DNA from: Cercospora beticola | Taxonomy: Eukaryota > Ascomycota > Dothideomycetes > Mycosphaerellales > Mycosphaerellaceae | Assembly: GCF_033473495.1 (NCBI RefSeq) | Contig: NC_088938.1 | Location: 3,844,001-3,908,000, forward strand | Length of the DNA stretch: 64,000 nt | Direction: 5' to 3' | Shown: positions 1 to 10,896 of the stretch, piece by piece | Numbering within the stretch: position 1 is the first letter of the stretch | Layout: each line of letters starts with the position of its first letter | The notes under the pieces: model-generated | What the model was told of the DNA's origin: nothing | Database searches by the model: none | Seen by the model: the letters and a program-made list of their open reading frames with translations, nothing else | Made by a program: the position numbers and the translations under genes

Positions 1-51
1 AGCAGCTAAATAACCTTGCAGACCAATATCTCCGACAGGTCTCATTCTTCT

Positions 52-630
52 TCATGGTCCTTGTGGAACACTAGGAAAGAAGCCCGGTGTCCTCAGTCTT
101 TCAGCCTGCCTCTTCGCTGCCGCAGCCTGCGCCTTCTTCTGCAACCTCATATTCCAGAAGTTCTTATTCAACTCAAATATCCTCGGTCCTTCAACCGTGA
201 CGGTAGCCTTCCCGGCCTCACTCTTCTTTGCTTCCAACTCCTTCAACTTTTTCTCCTCCTCCTCTTTCAGCGTCTTTTCGTCCGCCTCATCCAGTTTCTT
301 CTGTTCTTCCTTAACATTCTTCCCTTCCTTCTCCCACTCTTTGATTCGCTGTCGATCCATCTTCTTCTTCATCTTCTCTTGGAATTCCTTCTTCACAGCT
401 TCAATTTCCTTCTCGATTTCGGCGTCTTTGGCCTTCTTGGCGAGATCTTCGGCATCTTTTGAAATGGCGAATTTAGGATCTGTGAGATGGCCTGGGCAAA
501 TGTAGAACCAGTCGGAATTGTCTGGGGTCGAGAGCACGGTGGGTGTGGGTTTGTAGCAGATCCAGCAGGCTTTGGCGTCGGTATCTTTGACCAGGCGGCG
601 ATGCCAGAGGTTCGTGGGGCCGGCGGACAT
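52..630 (-). CDS. Vps4-associated protein 1 (Vfa1/DUF1742-like)
   Basis: About 192 aa from the ATG at 630; an in-frame ATG at 654 would add eight residues, but the shorter start fits the family N-terminus (MSAGPTNLWHRRLV). The N-terminal quarter has a small metal-binding signature: CWIC, then a spaced CPGH (the sequence reads FYICPGHL). A long Lys/Glu-rich helical region follows, likely coiled coil, and a basic tail with EGPRIFELNKNFWN. Yeast Vfa1 binds the AAA ATPase Vps4 and modulates ESCRT-III disassembly on endosomes; the role here is inferred from that family. The gene is intronless and divergent from argininosuccinate lyase over a 280 bp intergenic gap. Confidence 0.85.
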   Translation of the reverse strand: MSAGPTNLWHRRLVKDTDAKACWICYKPTPTVLSTPDNSDWFYICPGHLTDPKFAISKDAEDLAKKAKDAEIEKEIEAVKKEFQEKMKKKMDRQRIKEWEKEGKNVKEEQKKLDEADEKTLKEEEEKKLKELEAKKSEAGKATVTVEGPRIFELNKNFWNMRLQKKAQAAAAKRQAERLRTPGFFPSVPQGP

Positions 631-910
631 TTTGGCTCTTTTGAAGCCTATCAAGGCTTGAGATGAAGTTGCACTATCACATGAAAGGCGGATGCGAGGC
701 AGCTGTTAGTGGGATGAAGTGAAGGCATCCTGCGTCTGCCAAGATGAGCTTCGACCAAATCCGTACTAGCTGAAACCTTGCAGGAGCTCAGGTTATCGAT
801 AGCGAGCCCTTGCCAGCCATTGGAGTCAGTTCTGGGGAAAAAGTTGAGATGACTCCCCAGTCGCGAAATCCTCCCTCTTCATACTTCAGCCACTCAAGAC
901 CGTCTAACTC
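631..910. promoter_or_regulatory. Divergent promoter region Vfa1-like / ARG4
   Basis: A 280 bp spacer between divergent start codons. Two TGACTC cores lie close to the lyase start: one on the minus strand at 824-829 (GAGTCA on plus) and one on the plus strand at 850-855. TGACTC is the core bound by Gcn4/CPC1-type bZIP factors of general amino-acid control, which fits an arginine gene. The sites are seen; their use is inferred. Confidence 0.45.
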
Positions 911-2335
911 ATGTCCAAGACCTCGCTGCCCACCATGTCCAAAGACTCCACACCCGCCGCTGGCAAGCTCTGGGGCGGCCGCTTCACTGGCGGCACCGAC
1001 CCCATCATGACCCAATACAACGAATCCATCTACTTCGACCGCGCCTTCTACTCTCAAGACATCCGCGGCAGCGTCGCTTTCGCTCGCGCAAATACAAAGT
1101 CTGGACTTCTCACACCAGAAGAATTCTCCGCGATTGAGAAAGGCTTCAAACAAGTCCAGCAAGAGTGGGAAGATGGCACGTTCAAAATCGTGCCTGGCGT
1201 CGATGAAGATATCCACACTGCGAACGAGCGACGATTGGGCGAGATTATCGGCACGAATATCGCGGGGAAGCTCCACACGGGACGTAGTCGAAATGATCAG
1301 GTTGCGACTGATATGAGGCTGTGGCTGAGGGACCAGCTTTCGCAGCTGGAAGAGTACTTGGTCGCATTTCTGAAGGTTATCGCTGCGAGGGCAGAGAAAG
1401 AGATTGATCATGTCATGCCCGGATATACGCATCTGCAGCGCGCGCAGCCCATCAGGTGGAGTCATTGGATGTTGCTTTACGGACACTACTTTGCGAGTGA
1501 TTTGCAGAGATTGAGGGAGGTGAGGCAGAGGATCAACAAGTCTCCTCTCGGATGTGGTGCTCTGGCAGGAAACCCTTTTGCGATTGATCGTGATGCCATG
1601 GCCGAGGAGCTGGGCTTTGATGGATTGATCATGAACTCCATGGCTGGTGTGGGAGATCGTGATTTTGTGATTGAGACAATGCAGTGGGGAAGTATGTTGA
1701 TGACACATCTCTCTCGATGGGCGGAAGATTTGATCATTTACTCGACTGGAGAGTTCGCATTTGTCAAGTTGGCGGACACGTACTCCACCGGCTCAAGCTT
1801 GATGCCACAGAAGAAGAACCCCGACTCGCTGGAGCTGATCCGAGGCAAGAGCGGCAGGGCATTTGGCCAGATGACAGGTCTCATGATGAGTGTGAAGGGC
1901 ATTCCCTCGACATACAACAAGGACTTACAAGAATCTGTCGAACCACTTCTGGATCATGTCAAGACCGTTGGCGACAGCATCCAAATCGCCACTGGTGTCC
2001 TCTCGACCCTTTCCATCTTCCCCGAGAACATGCTTCGGTCACTATCTCCCGACATGCTCGCTACTGATCTGGCAGACTACCTCGTGCGAAAAGGTGTCCC
2101 CTTCCGCGAGACGCACCACATCTCAGGACGCGTGGTGCAGCTCGCAGAGAATGAGCGCGTGCCGATGGATAAGCTCACGTTTGAGCAGCTACAAGGCGTA
2201 GATGGCCGATTCGAGAAAGATGTTTTGGAAGTGTTCAACTATCAAGCTAGTGTTGAGGCTCGCTCGGCAAAGGGCGGCACCAGCAGGAGCGCTGTGCTGG
2301 AGCAGATTGAGGCCATCAAGGAAATTTTGGCGTAA
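911..2335 (+). CDS. ARG4: Argininosuccinate lyase
   Basis: 474 aa, the normal length for fungal argininosuccinate lyase, which cleaves argininosuccinate to arginine and fumarate in the last step of arginine synthesis. The fumarase/lyase superfamily signature GSSLMPQKKNPD is at residues 294-305. The N-terminal LWGGRF motif, the DEDIH motif and the TGRSRNDQV motif are all present. No introns. A second in-frame ATG (935) lies just before KDSTPAAGKLWGGRF and could be the real start. TGACTC elements upstream suggest general amino-acid control. The 3' end converges on CCP1. An antisense open frame across this gene is a codon-bias shadow. Confidence 0.97.
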   Translation: MSKTSLPTMSKDSTPAAGKLWGGRFTGGTDPIMTQYNESIYFDRAFYSQDIRGSVAFARANTKSGLLTPEEFSAIEKGFKQVQQEWEDGTFKIVPGVDEDIHTANERRLGEIIGTNIAGKLHTGRSRNDQVATDMRLWLRDQLSQLEEYLVAFLKVIAARAEKEIDHVMPGYTHLQRAQPIRWSHWMLLYGHYFASDLQRLREVRQRINKSPLGCGALAGNPFAIDRDAMAEELGFDGLIMNSMAGVGDRDFVIETMQWGSMLMTHLSRWAEDLIIYSTGEFAFVKLADTYSTGSSLMPQKKNPDSLELIRGKSGRAFGQMTGLMMSVKGIPSTYNKDLQESVEPLLDHVKTVGDSIQIATGVLSTLSIFPENMLRSLSPDMLATDLADYLVRKGVPFRETHHISGRVVQLAENERVPMDKLTFEQLQGVDGRFEKDVLEVFNYQASVEARSAKGGTSRSAVLEQIEAIKEILA

Positions 2336-2761
2336 ACTGTAGATGTGTAGATACCCAATTGGTAGATGATAGAGCTGTAGGTCGTAGTGTACTATATCGA
2401 GTTTGGTCTACATTCTTAGCTTTTTTCGATGATTCAAGTCGATGATGCCGGTACTGCAGCAATAGCTGCAAGCTCTGGGTATTCGGCTCAAAAAGACGCG
2501 ATATGGCGGCGACGCAGAGAATCGATCTGACAGGATGGAACGCGTCGTGAACTCGCGAACTGCGCAGCGAAAGTATCAACACTGCTTGATGCAAAGTTGC
2601 AATCTTCAGAAATTCTATTGCTCTAGCAGCGCTATTCTATGCTAGTATTGGTATCATAATCGATTCGAAGGTACACACTCCAGCACACACTGTCATTTGC
2701 TCCCCAGATGGTGATTTCATCCCAGCGGCAGACGCCAAAACACAAACCCTTCTTTCCCGCA
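2336..2761. other. Convergent 3' intergenic region
   Basis: 426 bp between the stop codons of ARG4 and CCP1. I see only AT-richer 3'-UTR-like sequence and no gene. Confidence 0.5.
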
Positions 2762-3853
2762 TTACTCTGTCCTCTTGAAAGTTATCCTGGCATCCTCTCC
2801 ACTGACAAACGGCACTCCAAGTTCAAATAACTTCACCACGACTTTTTGGAAGTCCCTAAAGAAAGCCTCCTGATCCTTAGCATAAACTTCTGCGTACTTC
2901 CGGAACTCCTTATCCTTGATTATCGCCAAATCTGTAGGCAACATCATCAAGCTCTTGGTCTTCTTGTCTTCATACTGCTTCGGCCCATTCCACTTCTTCC
3001 ACTGCCACTTCTCATCGAAGAGCAACTTGAAGTAGTCGTTCGTCAATGTGGTAGGTGAGAATGTCCAAGGACCGTCGAAGCCAGAGCGGTCAGTGTGGCA
3101 GCGTCCGAGAGCGTGAGCGCCAGACAGAGCGACGATTTCTTGGTCATTGAAGCCCATGCGGCCGAAGATGGCGCGGAGGTGGTTGTGTTCTTTGGAGGCG
3201 TCGGGAAGGCGACCATCGGGTGTGCAGAAGGATACATCGCGGTCGGCGCGGCCTGGACGCCATGGGATGTCAGGACCTCCCATTTCTTGAATAGCACAGG
3301 CTGCGGCAAGGGTCCAGAGATCGGAGTAGGTGATCCAGGGGAATTGCTGCTTGATGGGCTCGAGGAACTTCTGGGCCACAGTGAGACCAGCGTTGGCTCC
3401 GTGGTCTCGTTCGGGTGCGAAACGCATTGTGGCGCCGTTGGAGCCTCCTGTACCAGTCGCTGCGTCGTAGGTGCCACTTGCGTGCCAGCCTAGTCGGAGG
3501 AGGACAGGACCGTATGAGCCATCGTCATAGTCATCCTCCTCAATGATCTTTGCCGCTATCGCATCGTAGACTTTCTGGTAGTCATCTTTTGTAGGTGTGA
3601 AGACAGTCTCCGACTTGGCATCTGAGCTCTGCTTGGTACCACGGACGGCAAAGTATCCTCCAACTCCCAATGCTACTCCTCCTGCTCCCCAGATGTACCA
3701 ATTGCTCGCAGCCTTCGGGGCCTCGCTCGAGTAGCCACGTCGGGCTTGTTGCTGGAAAAGCTGGGCGCTGCGCTTCGAGGCAGAGGATCGAAACGCTTGG
3801 GTCGGGGGTGGTGAGCGAAGAGCTCTGGTTAATGTTCTGCTTGTGGAAGCCAT
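2762..3853 (-). CDS. CCP1: Mitochondrial cytochrome c peroxidase
   Basis: 363 aa from the ATG at 3853; longer in-frame openings upstream lack family support. It reduces hydrogen peroxide with ferrocytochrome c in the mitochondrial intermembrane space. The N-terminus ([15 protein letters not shown], rich in Arg/Ser) is a targeting presequence, followed by a hydrophobic sorting segment ([19 protein letters not shown]), the bipartite signal typical of Ccp1. Catalytic motifs: distal [12 protein letters not shown], proximal [14 protein letters not shown] with the haem-ligand His, and [16 protein letters not shown]. No introns. The gene is convergent with ARG4. Confidence 0.95.
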   Translation of the reverse strand: MASTSRTLTRALRSPPPTQAFRSSASKRSAQLFQQQARRGYSSEAPKAASNWYIWGAGGVALGVGGYFAVRGTKQSSDAKSETVFTPTKDDYQKVYDAIAAKIIEEDDYDDGSYGPVLLRLGWHASGTYDAATGTGGSNGATMRFAPERDHGANAGLTVAQKFLEPIKQQFPWITYSDLWTLAAACAIQEMGGPDIPWRPGRADRDVSFCTPDGRLPDASKEHNHLRAIFGRMGFNDQEIVALSGAHALGRCHTDRSGFDGPWTFSPTTLTNDYFKLLFDEKWQWKKWNGPKQYEDKKTKSLMMLPTDLAIIKDKEFRKYAEVYAKDQEAFFRDFQKVVVKLFELGVPFVSGEDARITFKRTE

Positions 3854-4767
3854 CTTGGCGTGTGGTGAGTGGTATATGATCTGCTGTGCGAGTGAGTGGG
3901 GACGGAATGGCTTTAATACTTCAGCAGATTTCTCGGGGCAGGTATCGCTCCCAAGAGTCAAGTGATCTATCGCCTGCCGAGCATTGACAGCGAGCGTCAA
4001 TGCAGTGCAGCGAGGGCCTACATGTGCCAGATAAGGCAATGGGCAAACAACGGCGACTTATCCATGACCGTGCCCTAACGCAGCGAAGATGCCAGAAAGC
4101 GTCTGAGAAGGCGGAAAGGTGAAAGTTCTTCAGACCCACTCGCGTCTGTCGTGATGCTGGCCAGGGCGTGTTTCTATTCACGGTCACCGACGAGTGCCGG
4201 ATGTTAGCTTTCCAGAGCAGCTGGATGTGCCACAGCGAGGTGGAAGGAGCGCGGCCATTGTTGCCTGACCAAGCACGCTGTTTTCATGCACCTTCTGTTC
4301 TTGATGAGAGAGCGTGTCTGGCGTGCAGGATAAACGAGCACAGATGATGTCGTCTGTGAAGGTTTGGGTTAATCAGGAACCCGTGAAATTTGATTGGACG
4401 GTCTCCGTTTGGCAAAAGCTCGTGACGGAGAACTCGCTGCTCTTCTACCAAATCAGGCATGCGGGCCCGACTTCTATCGTGCTTACTTCATCTCTCAATT
4501 TTCATGTCGCGCCTTACTCATGACGCCGGTATACGTGGTTTGCCGTGCAAGAAACCTCTGTCGAAGCTCTTCAAAATGAGCTTCGAAAGCGCCTTCAGCA
4601 TTGTCCCGGGGTCGTACAAATTGCGATCTTTCATGGAGCTGCGAGAGCGCTGTGAGCGCTGCTGGCGACAGAGAGACGTGCCTGCCGCAATCCGCAAAGA
4701 CGTGGTACGCAATGGCCTCAAGAATGGCTCCCGGGCCTTTGATCGCTTCAACGGTATCTTGAACCCA
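3854..4767. other. Intergenic region CCP1 - P450
   Basis: 914 bp holding the CCP1 promoter and the P450 3' flank. Short open frames on both strands have no recognisable domain, and I see no gene. Confidence 0.4.
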
Positions 4768-6434
4768 TCAAGCAGCCGCCTTCGCCTTCGCCTTCATCCT
4801 CACCCAAACAGGATCCTTGAACCAGACACCAAAATTCTTCTGTGTCGCGAACCAATCTCTCCCACCCATCTTGTCTTCATTCAGCTCGAGATCGAAATCG
4901 AACAGGATCTTGGACAGAATCAATCGCATCTCCGCATGTGCCAAGTTCTGTCCGATACAGTTCCTCGTCTGAGAAAAATATCAGCTTGTGTTCAGCGACT
5001 TGTTGGTAAACACTATTTCACTTACACCTGCAGCAAAAGGCTGGAAACTCGCTTTCTTGTCGTCGGAGAAGTCTGTTGCATCAGATGCCCAGCGTTCGGG
5101 AATGAACTCGTCAGGCCGCACAAAATTGCCCGGTAAACGGTTGATGGCGAAATGATTTGCGTGAATACTGATCTGTAAATCAAGCAAAAGTCAGCGATGT
5201 TGAGCTTATGCCATCAGAGATTACCCGGACGTATCATACTTACACCTTCTGGATACCATCTTCCGCAGACTGCTGCTCCACCACGAGGAGGCACGCGTGG
5301 AAGGCCATCTGCCACAGGAGGATACATTCTCATCGCTTCGAGAAGGACGTGGTGCATGTATGTCAGCTGACCAACGGTAGCCAGGTTGATCTCATCGCTG
5401 GACGCAAAAGTCGTTCGGACCTCCTGCGTCACCTTTTGCAAAACTCCGGGGTTCTTGCACAAAAGATATGTGGCACCACTCAGCGTCGTGGCAGTCGTCT
5501 CAGCCCCGGCAAGAATCAGGAACGAAGCATTGACCTTCATCTCATCCAGCGTCATGCCTTCGCCTTTATCGTTCTCTCCGCTCTTAATCAAGACTTTGTC
5601 CCAGAAGTCCCCGCGAGGTCCGTCATTCCCAGCGTCCGCACGCCGCTCTGTCAACTGAGCAGAATACAAGCTATTCAGCTTATGCGCCTCAGCCAACTTC
5701 GGGTCCGCGAGGATCGGGATCAAGAAAGGAAGGTAATGCTTCATCAGAGCGCCAGCCTTGAAGAAGAATTCCGTGGCATGCATCGAAACATCCACCCAAT
5801 TATGCACGACCTGATCTCTCAGCCCATTGAACGGTTCTCCCCAGGTGAGATCACCGAGCACATCAAAAACCGTCATGGTATACCAATCAACCATATCCAA
5901 CGTCTTTCCTTCCGAAGCATGCTCATGAAGCCGCTGAATCAAAAGATCAATATAATACATAAACCTAGGCTCCTGATCCTTAATCCCCTTGGCCGAGAAA
6001 GCATAAGCCAACAATCTTCGAAACCGAGAATGATCCTCCTTATCTGCCATAAAGACATTCTTCACAGGCTCGAAATTCGCCTCGGTGAACTGCGGATCTT
6101 TAGGAAATTCTGGTTTTGCTGACCAGACTTCTTTCCAAACTGCGCCATCTCCAAGACTGACTTCGTTGGGTGCGATTCGGACTTCGGTGCCATATTGTCG
6201 GTGGAGTTCGAGTATTCGGTGCAGAGCTGTGCCGTTGAAAGAATGGTAGTCGAATGGGATTCGCGAAGCTGCCCACCACCATGGACCGGGGACGTCTCGC
6301 ATGGGATGTAGGAAGAGGTTGTAGAAGATGCGACCTAAGGTGTACAGTGTAACACCTCCGGCCAGCAGGGCGATGATCGCGAGGCCTGGACTTTGTTGCA
6401 CATGTTGTGCGATTTCGAGGCCTGAGGAGGCCAT
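4768..6434 (-). CDS. Cytochrome P450 monooxygenase (three exons)
   Basis: Exons 6434-5244, 5172-5026 and 4968-4768 join in frame to 512 aa. Introns are 71 and 57 nt; both donors are GTAAGT and both acceptors CAG. The N-terminus has one membrane anchor (IIALLAGGVTLYTLG), then the proline-rich hinge RDVPGPWWW. The I-helix AGAETTATTLS lies near residue 307, the K-helix EAMR near 365, and the haem-binding loop FAAGTRNCIG is made across the second splice, with Cys450 as axial ligand. It resembles the CYP65/isotrichodermin-hydroxylase type of fungal P450, but the substrate cannot be told. No backbone synthase or other secondary-metabolism gene is nearby, so it looks like a lone P450. Confidence 0.93.
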
Positions 6435-6494
6435 TTCGTGGAGAGCTGTGTACGGATCCTTTGCAGCTTCATGCCTGCAAGACTACATGCACCA

Positions 6495-6500
6495 TATATA
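6495..6500 (-). promoter_or_regulatory. TATA-like element of the P450 gene
   Basis: TATATA lies about 60 bp upstream of the P450 start codon. The position suits a core promoter with a short leader; function is inferred from placement only. Confidence 0.3.
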
Positions 6501-7539
6501 CTACACTCCCTCACGGCGCTCATTATCCCATCGGATACCATTTGCCCGCACACTAGAGACACCTTTCCACCTCCCAACAACAGCATACCGAGCCCGAACG
6601 ACCGGAAACTCGAACACAGCAGCAGCCGGCTTGGAAACTGCTTTTAGGGCTCCGGCCACCTGAGCCGACAATACGAATCGTCGTCTTGGCTATACTATGG
6701 ACGACAGCCGCTTGACATCACTGCGGAGGCTCCGCCTCGCGCTATTGTGTGTGTGGCCAGAGATGCACGGAATCCGAAGATCTCCCATTCTCCGAAGTTT
6801 GGGGCTAGAACGTGGCTGGAGATACCTCCTGCAGGCTACAGAGGGGGTCCACAGTAGCCTCCCCCAAACCTCTTGTTGTACCTCCTAAAGTGGTAGGTAA
6901 TCACTATTGTGTAGAGAGATTCACATTCAGTCTGTTCCTCCCTCGTGCATAATATCTCCACCAGTGCATTGCACAATCGGAGATAGGACATTACCGACGA
7001 AGCGATGTGGCTTCCTGGAGTATCATAGTCATGTCCTATTGCTTTGTTGAGGCCAGTAATGACCATCGATTGATCACATCGAGCTACTGTTGCATCTATG
7101 TGTCGGCTTGCAACATGACAGGGACGCAGATCCAAGGAGACGCCTCTGACAACTCTCGTGCTGGAATGTCAAATATTCAACGATAGCGACACCAAGAAGT
7201 CGGGCATTCGATCACAATCACTCTTCCTTGAGGATCGAGCTCTTTGTACGAATATCGCCATAGAAGCGTCATCAAATGGCCCATCTATATATACACCAGC
7301 AGACTTAAACCTCCTGGTCCCAAAAGTAAGGTAAGGTAAGTAAAGCTTGCTACCTCTACAGTCTTGAAAAACGCCAAGCACCTTTCGCTAAACAATCATT
7401 CTGTGCTGTGCCCTTTTCTTGTCCCTGGCACCAATTCGTTCCTCGAAGCTCTCATCATCAAGCCACCCATATCGATCGATCAGCCAATGTCCTGATCACC
7501 ATCATATACAATTTCCCTCATCCAAAAGAGAAGCCAAGA
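6501..7539. other. Intergenic region P450 - kelch gene
   Basis: About 1 kb between the P450 promoter and the 3' end of the kelch-type gene. Scattered frames of 100 aa or less have no domain or signal peptide. I see no gene. Confidence 0.4.
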
Positions 7540-10500
7540 TCATCTCGCCTTCCTCATCCTCTCCCTCTCCCTCTCCTCAACTCTACTCCCCGAACTCAAC
7601 AAAGCCCTCATCCTCACCTGCATCTGCGACTCCGTCTCCCTCAACTCCAAAGTCCCACCACTCCGACTCCTCGTCGTACTCGTCGATCCTCCTCTCCCCA
7701 GAACCCCAGCCGTAGAGCTCGTGGCCATGCCCCCACCGATCAAACTCCCACCTCCTTGTTGTTGATTTTTCGAGTTCAAACTCAACGCACTCTCCTTCCT
7801 ACTAATCGCCCCATCCGACGCAGACCGCATACTAGCCCTCTCAACATCCGCATTCACAACCCTTAATCTCGATTTCGGAACCGTAAACATGACTTGTACA
7901 TCACGTTTAGCAGCCGCACCTTCAACATCCCATTCGTTCTCTGCTTCGCGGACTTCGAGTGAGGTTCGAGTTTCTTCTCCCCAGTCACCTTCAAGTTCCG
8001 GATCATCTTTGTAAGGATGGATAGTATCCCAGTCTTTCTGGCCGCGTTTTTGTTTTAGTAGCGCTCCACCATCGGAGATCGCTCGTCGAGGGGAGCTTTG
8101 GATTCCGAGGACTGCGCGGTCGGAGCGTGTGGGAGAGGAGGTGGAAGTTCGAGGTTCCATCATTTCTTCGTGGGAGTGTTTGTGTTGACTTGTTAGGCTG
8201 AAGCTTCGTTCGTTCATTGCTGTTGTTAAAGCTCGACGAATGCTGCCCATCCAACCTTGTCGGCGATGAGGTGATGAGGAAGCTTCTGCTTCGGATTTGT
8301 TTCCGACCAGGCCGTGGGCTGCCAGTGCGCGTCGATATGGATCGTCTCTGTCAGACACTGAGCTGCCTCCGAGAAGTGCTTTGCCTTCTTGTTTGAGCCC
8401 AATGAATGATGAATGTGCTGTCATGAACGACTCAGTGGATTTGTCGGCGTTATGTATGGGCTCCAACACAGGCTTCTTCGACTTTCGTTTTGATTGCCTC
8501 TGAGACTCTGTGTGAGCTCCATAGAAGTAGTATGGTGATTTTCGCCCTCCACTCGATTCAGTAGTGGACATCGTCGCCGTTCGTCCCTCCATCGGTGTTG
8601 TGCCTGGAGTTTGTTCCGCTTCTCGCCTTGCCAGTGCTGCGGCTAGGAGAGCTCCCGTGCGTGTCGACATTGTTCGCGTGATGGATGATGTGGAAGCATG
8701 TGATCGGGTCGAGCGATCACTCAAGGTGGATGATGTCCGGTCATCACTCTTGGTAGGTGAGGCGCGGCCATTCCAATAAGACGATCCGGATGCTGGTCCA
8801 GGCATTGGGGCTGGAGGCTCATCATCTTCGTCCTCCACTACCAACCAATTTTGGTCTTTGGCTGATGGCACGGGTTTTCGTTCCACAAGATGGGAGCGCG
8901 GAACGTAAGCTGGAACGATTCGTAATGTTTCTGCAGCGTTCGGAGATCGCGGTGAGTTTGGGTTACTGCCTAGCGGATTTGGGTGCGGGTCCTTGAATGG
9001 ATCGTTGATGGGAGCATATCCAGTACCAGAATTGAGCACGCGTTGTAACTCCTGAAGCTTTGCCTCAGCGTTGCTAAATCTGTCGTGTGACGGGCCAGGC
9101 TCGGGTCCATGAGCGGGATCCGAGAATGGGTTGCGCACATTACCCCCTCGCTCAAGATCGTCTTCGTCTTGACGCTCAAGGATGGGATGAATGTTGCCGC
9201 TCCCTTTGCTGACGCGCACCTCGTCATATCGGGGTGCTTGGTGGTATGAGTACGGGCGTGTGGCAAGTCCATTTCGAAGACCTCTTGTTGGACTTGGAAC
9301 ATTGACGAACAATCCTGTAGACGCTGCATGCTGCATCTCCGGTGGTCCATCATCAATGGCGGCGTATGGTCCTTGCCGACGATCATGTACATCTCCATGG
9401 TCGAGGTACGGTTGGTCTAGTGCGAGGAATGATCCACCTGCTGAATGAACGAGCGCTTGCTCTTGCTGTTCGCGCTTTTGCTTTAGTCGTCTCGCATACC
9501 AGAAGTAAGCAAGGATCAATATGACGAGGACGAGCACACCCAGTCCGAGCCCGAGCCCGAGGCCTGCTTGTTGCGATGTCTTGCTCAAAGCTCCGCCTTC
9601 GGACTTTGTCTCACTGGCACCGACCGGGTTCGTATATGAGCTGATCCATGCATTCGAGGTCGTGTTGTATAGCAAGACCTGGTCATTGGACTGCGCTTGC
9701 CGTTTGGCAAATCTCGAAGAAGCAGGAGCTGGAATTATGAAGCCGCCCACAATCATAACCACTCCACCGGGGAGCATAGTCGCGCCATGCCCGTAGATTC
9801 CGGTGTTCTTCGCGATACCACCTGTTGCCTGACTCGGTACAGTCCACGTCCAAGCCAGCTGATCATCGCCACCATATTCGGAACCCAAATTGAGAAAGGC
9901 GACTTGGGGGTCAGCTGGGTTGGTGATGTCGCCTACCCAGCCTCCAATGACAATGATCTGGCTTCCGTCCTCCGACAATACCGCCGTATGTCCGGAGCGA
10001 GGCTCGACGAGAGTTACGTCCGAAGCTCGCGCGGCAAGATCCGTACGTCCTGGTGCAGGTTGTTGCACTGGGAGATATGACCAGCTATTTTGCGGGAGCG
10101 AGAAGAGCGCTACTTGTGAAGTGTTCAGGAAGGCATTTTGTGTGTGCCCACCCAGCAGCAAGAAGTCCTGCTGTTGCGTCTGTGCTGCCCCAGTAGCGTT
10201 GACTCGGTAAGTGGGTGGCAGGCCAGTCATGGTGAAACCAGCTTCAGCGATGGGTGGTCCTCGAGCGGCCGACGCGCTGACGCTGTAAGTGTTCTCATTG
10301 CCGCCTGTCGCACCTCCTGCATTGTACACCAGCATCGACTGCGAGTACTGAGCATCATTTTGCCATGATGCCGCTGTGCTGTTACTTGCTGGACACATGC
10401 CGCCGAACACGAAGAACTCCAGCTGTGTTTCTGAGTTTCCCACGTCGGCTGAAAATGCCACACCATTGCCCAGGTAATTGACGCCTGTCAAGTTCGCGAA

Positions 10501-10896
10501 TGCGCCGAGTTGCGCTGTCGTGGTATGCTTCTTCCATTCCCCAGCCCACTTCCATATGGTTGTGCTATCTGCACCTTCTGCACAGTCTCCTGCAATGACT
10601 GTGATGTTCCCATACTCGTCGATGATGGGCAGATACGGCACTTGCGATTCATCGTTCAGAAATGGCAAACTCTGCGACAGAGTCGAGGGTGAGGCGTCAT
10701 TGCCTGAGACCGTTTCGGAGACGTCGATGCTCTGCAGTACCGCCTGATTGGGATTGCGTGATGAGCTTCGCAGGATGTATGCTGTCGTCGAATTCCGCGA
10801 CCGCAATACGCTTGTCGGATTGTAGGGTAATGATACATCGGCCAGAACTACACGCGACAGAGCCAGCAGGCCCCACGGTAGTGACTGCCTCTTCAT
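7540..10896 (-). CDS. Kelch-ectodomain single-pass membrane protein
   Basis: 1118 aa, no intron needed. An N-terminal signal peptide (MKRQSLPWGLLALSRVVLA) precedes an approximately 430-residue ectodomain with kelch/galactose-oxidase-like blades, seen as repeated GG-containing strands (DFLLLGGHTQNA, SGHTAVLSEDGSQIIVIGG, HGATMLPGGVVMIVGG). One transmembrane segment follows (GLGLGLGVLVLVILILAYFW, near residues 445-470), with a basic stop-transfer KQKREQQ. The remaining 640 residues form a Ser/Pro/Arg-rich cytoplasmic tail that looks disordered and phosphorylatable. The layout resembles fungal kelch membrane proteins thought to act at the cell surface or polarity sites. That role is inference; the architecture is seen. 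Confidence 0.88.
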   Translation of the reverse strand: MKRQSLPWGLLALSRVVLADVSLPYNPTSVLRSRNSTTAYILRSSSRNPNQAVLQSIDVSETVSGNDASPSTLSQSLPFLNDESQVPYLPIIDEYGNITVIAGDCAEGADSTTIWKWAGEWKKHTTTAQLGAFANLTGVNYLGNGVAFSADVGNSETQLEFFVFGGMCPASNSTAASWQNDAQYSQSMLVYNAGGATGGNENTYSVSASAARGPPIAEAGFTMTGLPPTYRVNATGAAQTQQQDFLLLGGHTQNAFLNTSQVALFSLPQNSWSYLPVQQPAPGRTDLAARASDVTLVEPRSGHTAVLSEDGSQIIVIGGWVGDITNPADPQVAFLNLGSEYGGDDQLAWTWTVPSQATGGIAKNTGIYGHGATMLPGGVVMIVGGFIIPAPASSRFAKRQAQSNDQVLLYNTTSNAWISSYTNPVGASETKSEGGALSKTSQQAGLGLGLGLGVLVLVILILAYFWYARRLKQKREQQEQALVHSAGGSFLALDQPYLDHGDVHDRRQGPYAAIDDGPPEMQHAASTGLFVNVPSPTRGLRNGLATRPYSYHQAPRYDEVRVSKGSGNIHPILERQDEDDLERGGNVRNPFSDPAHGPEPGPSHDRFSNAEAKLQELQRVLNSGTGYAPINDPFKDPHPNPLGSNPNSPRSPNAAETLRIVPAYVPRSHLVERKPVPSAKDQNWLVVEDEDDEPPAPMPGPASGSSYWNGRASPTKSDDRTSSTLSDRSTRSHASTSSITRTMSTRTGALLAAALARREAEQTPGTTPMEGRTATMSTTESSGGRKSPYYFYGAHTESQRQSKRKSKKPVLEPIHNADKSTESFMTAHSSFIGLKQEGKALLGGSSVSDRDDPYRRALAAHGLVGNKSEAEASSSPHRRQGWMGSIRRALTTAMNERSFSLTSQHKHSHEEMMEPRTSTSSPTRSDRAVLGIQSSPRRAISDGGALLKQKRGQKDWDTIHPYKDDPELEGDWGEETRTSLEVREAENEWDVEGAAAKRDVQVMFTVPKSRLRVVNADVERASMRSASDGAISRKESALSLNSKNQQQGGGSLIGGGMATSSTAGVLGRGGSTSTTRSRSGGTLELRETESQMQVRMRALLSSGSRVEERERERMRKAR

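Noticed and set aside
788..1708. 306-codon minus-strand open frame opposite ARG4
   Set aside because: Antisense shadow of a strongly biased, certain gene; no domain.
4768..6434. Secondary-metabolite gene cluster around the P450
   Set aside because: No polyketide, peptide or terpene synthase and no cluster regulator within the window.
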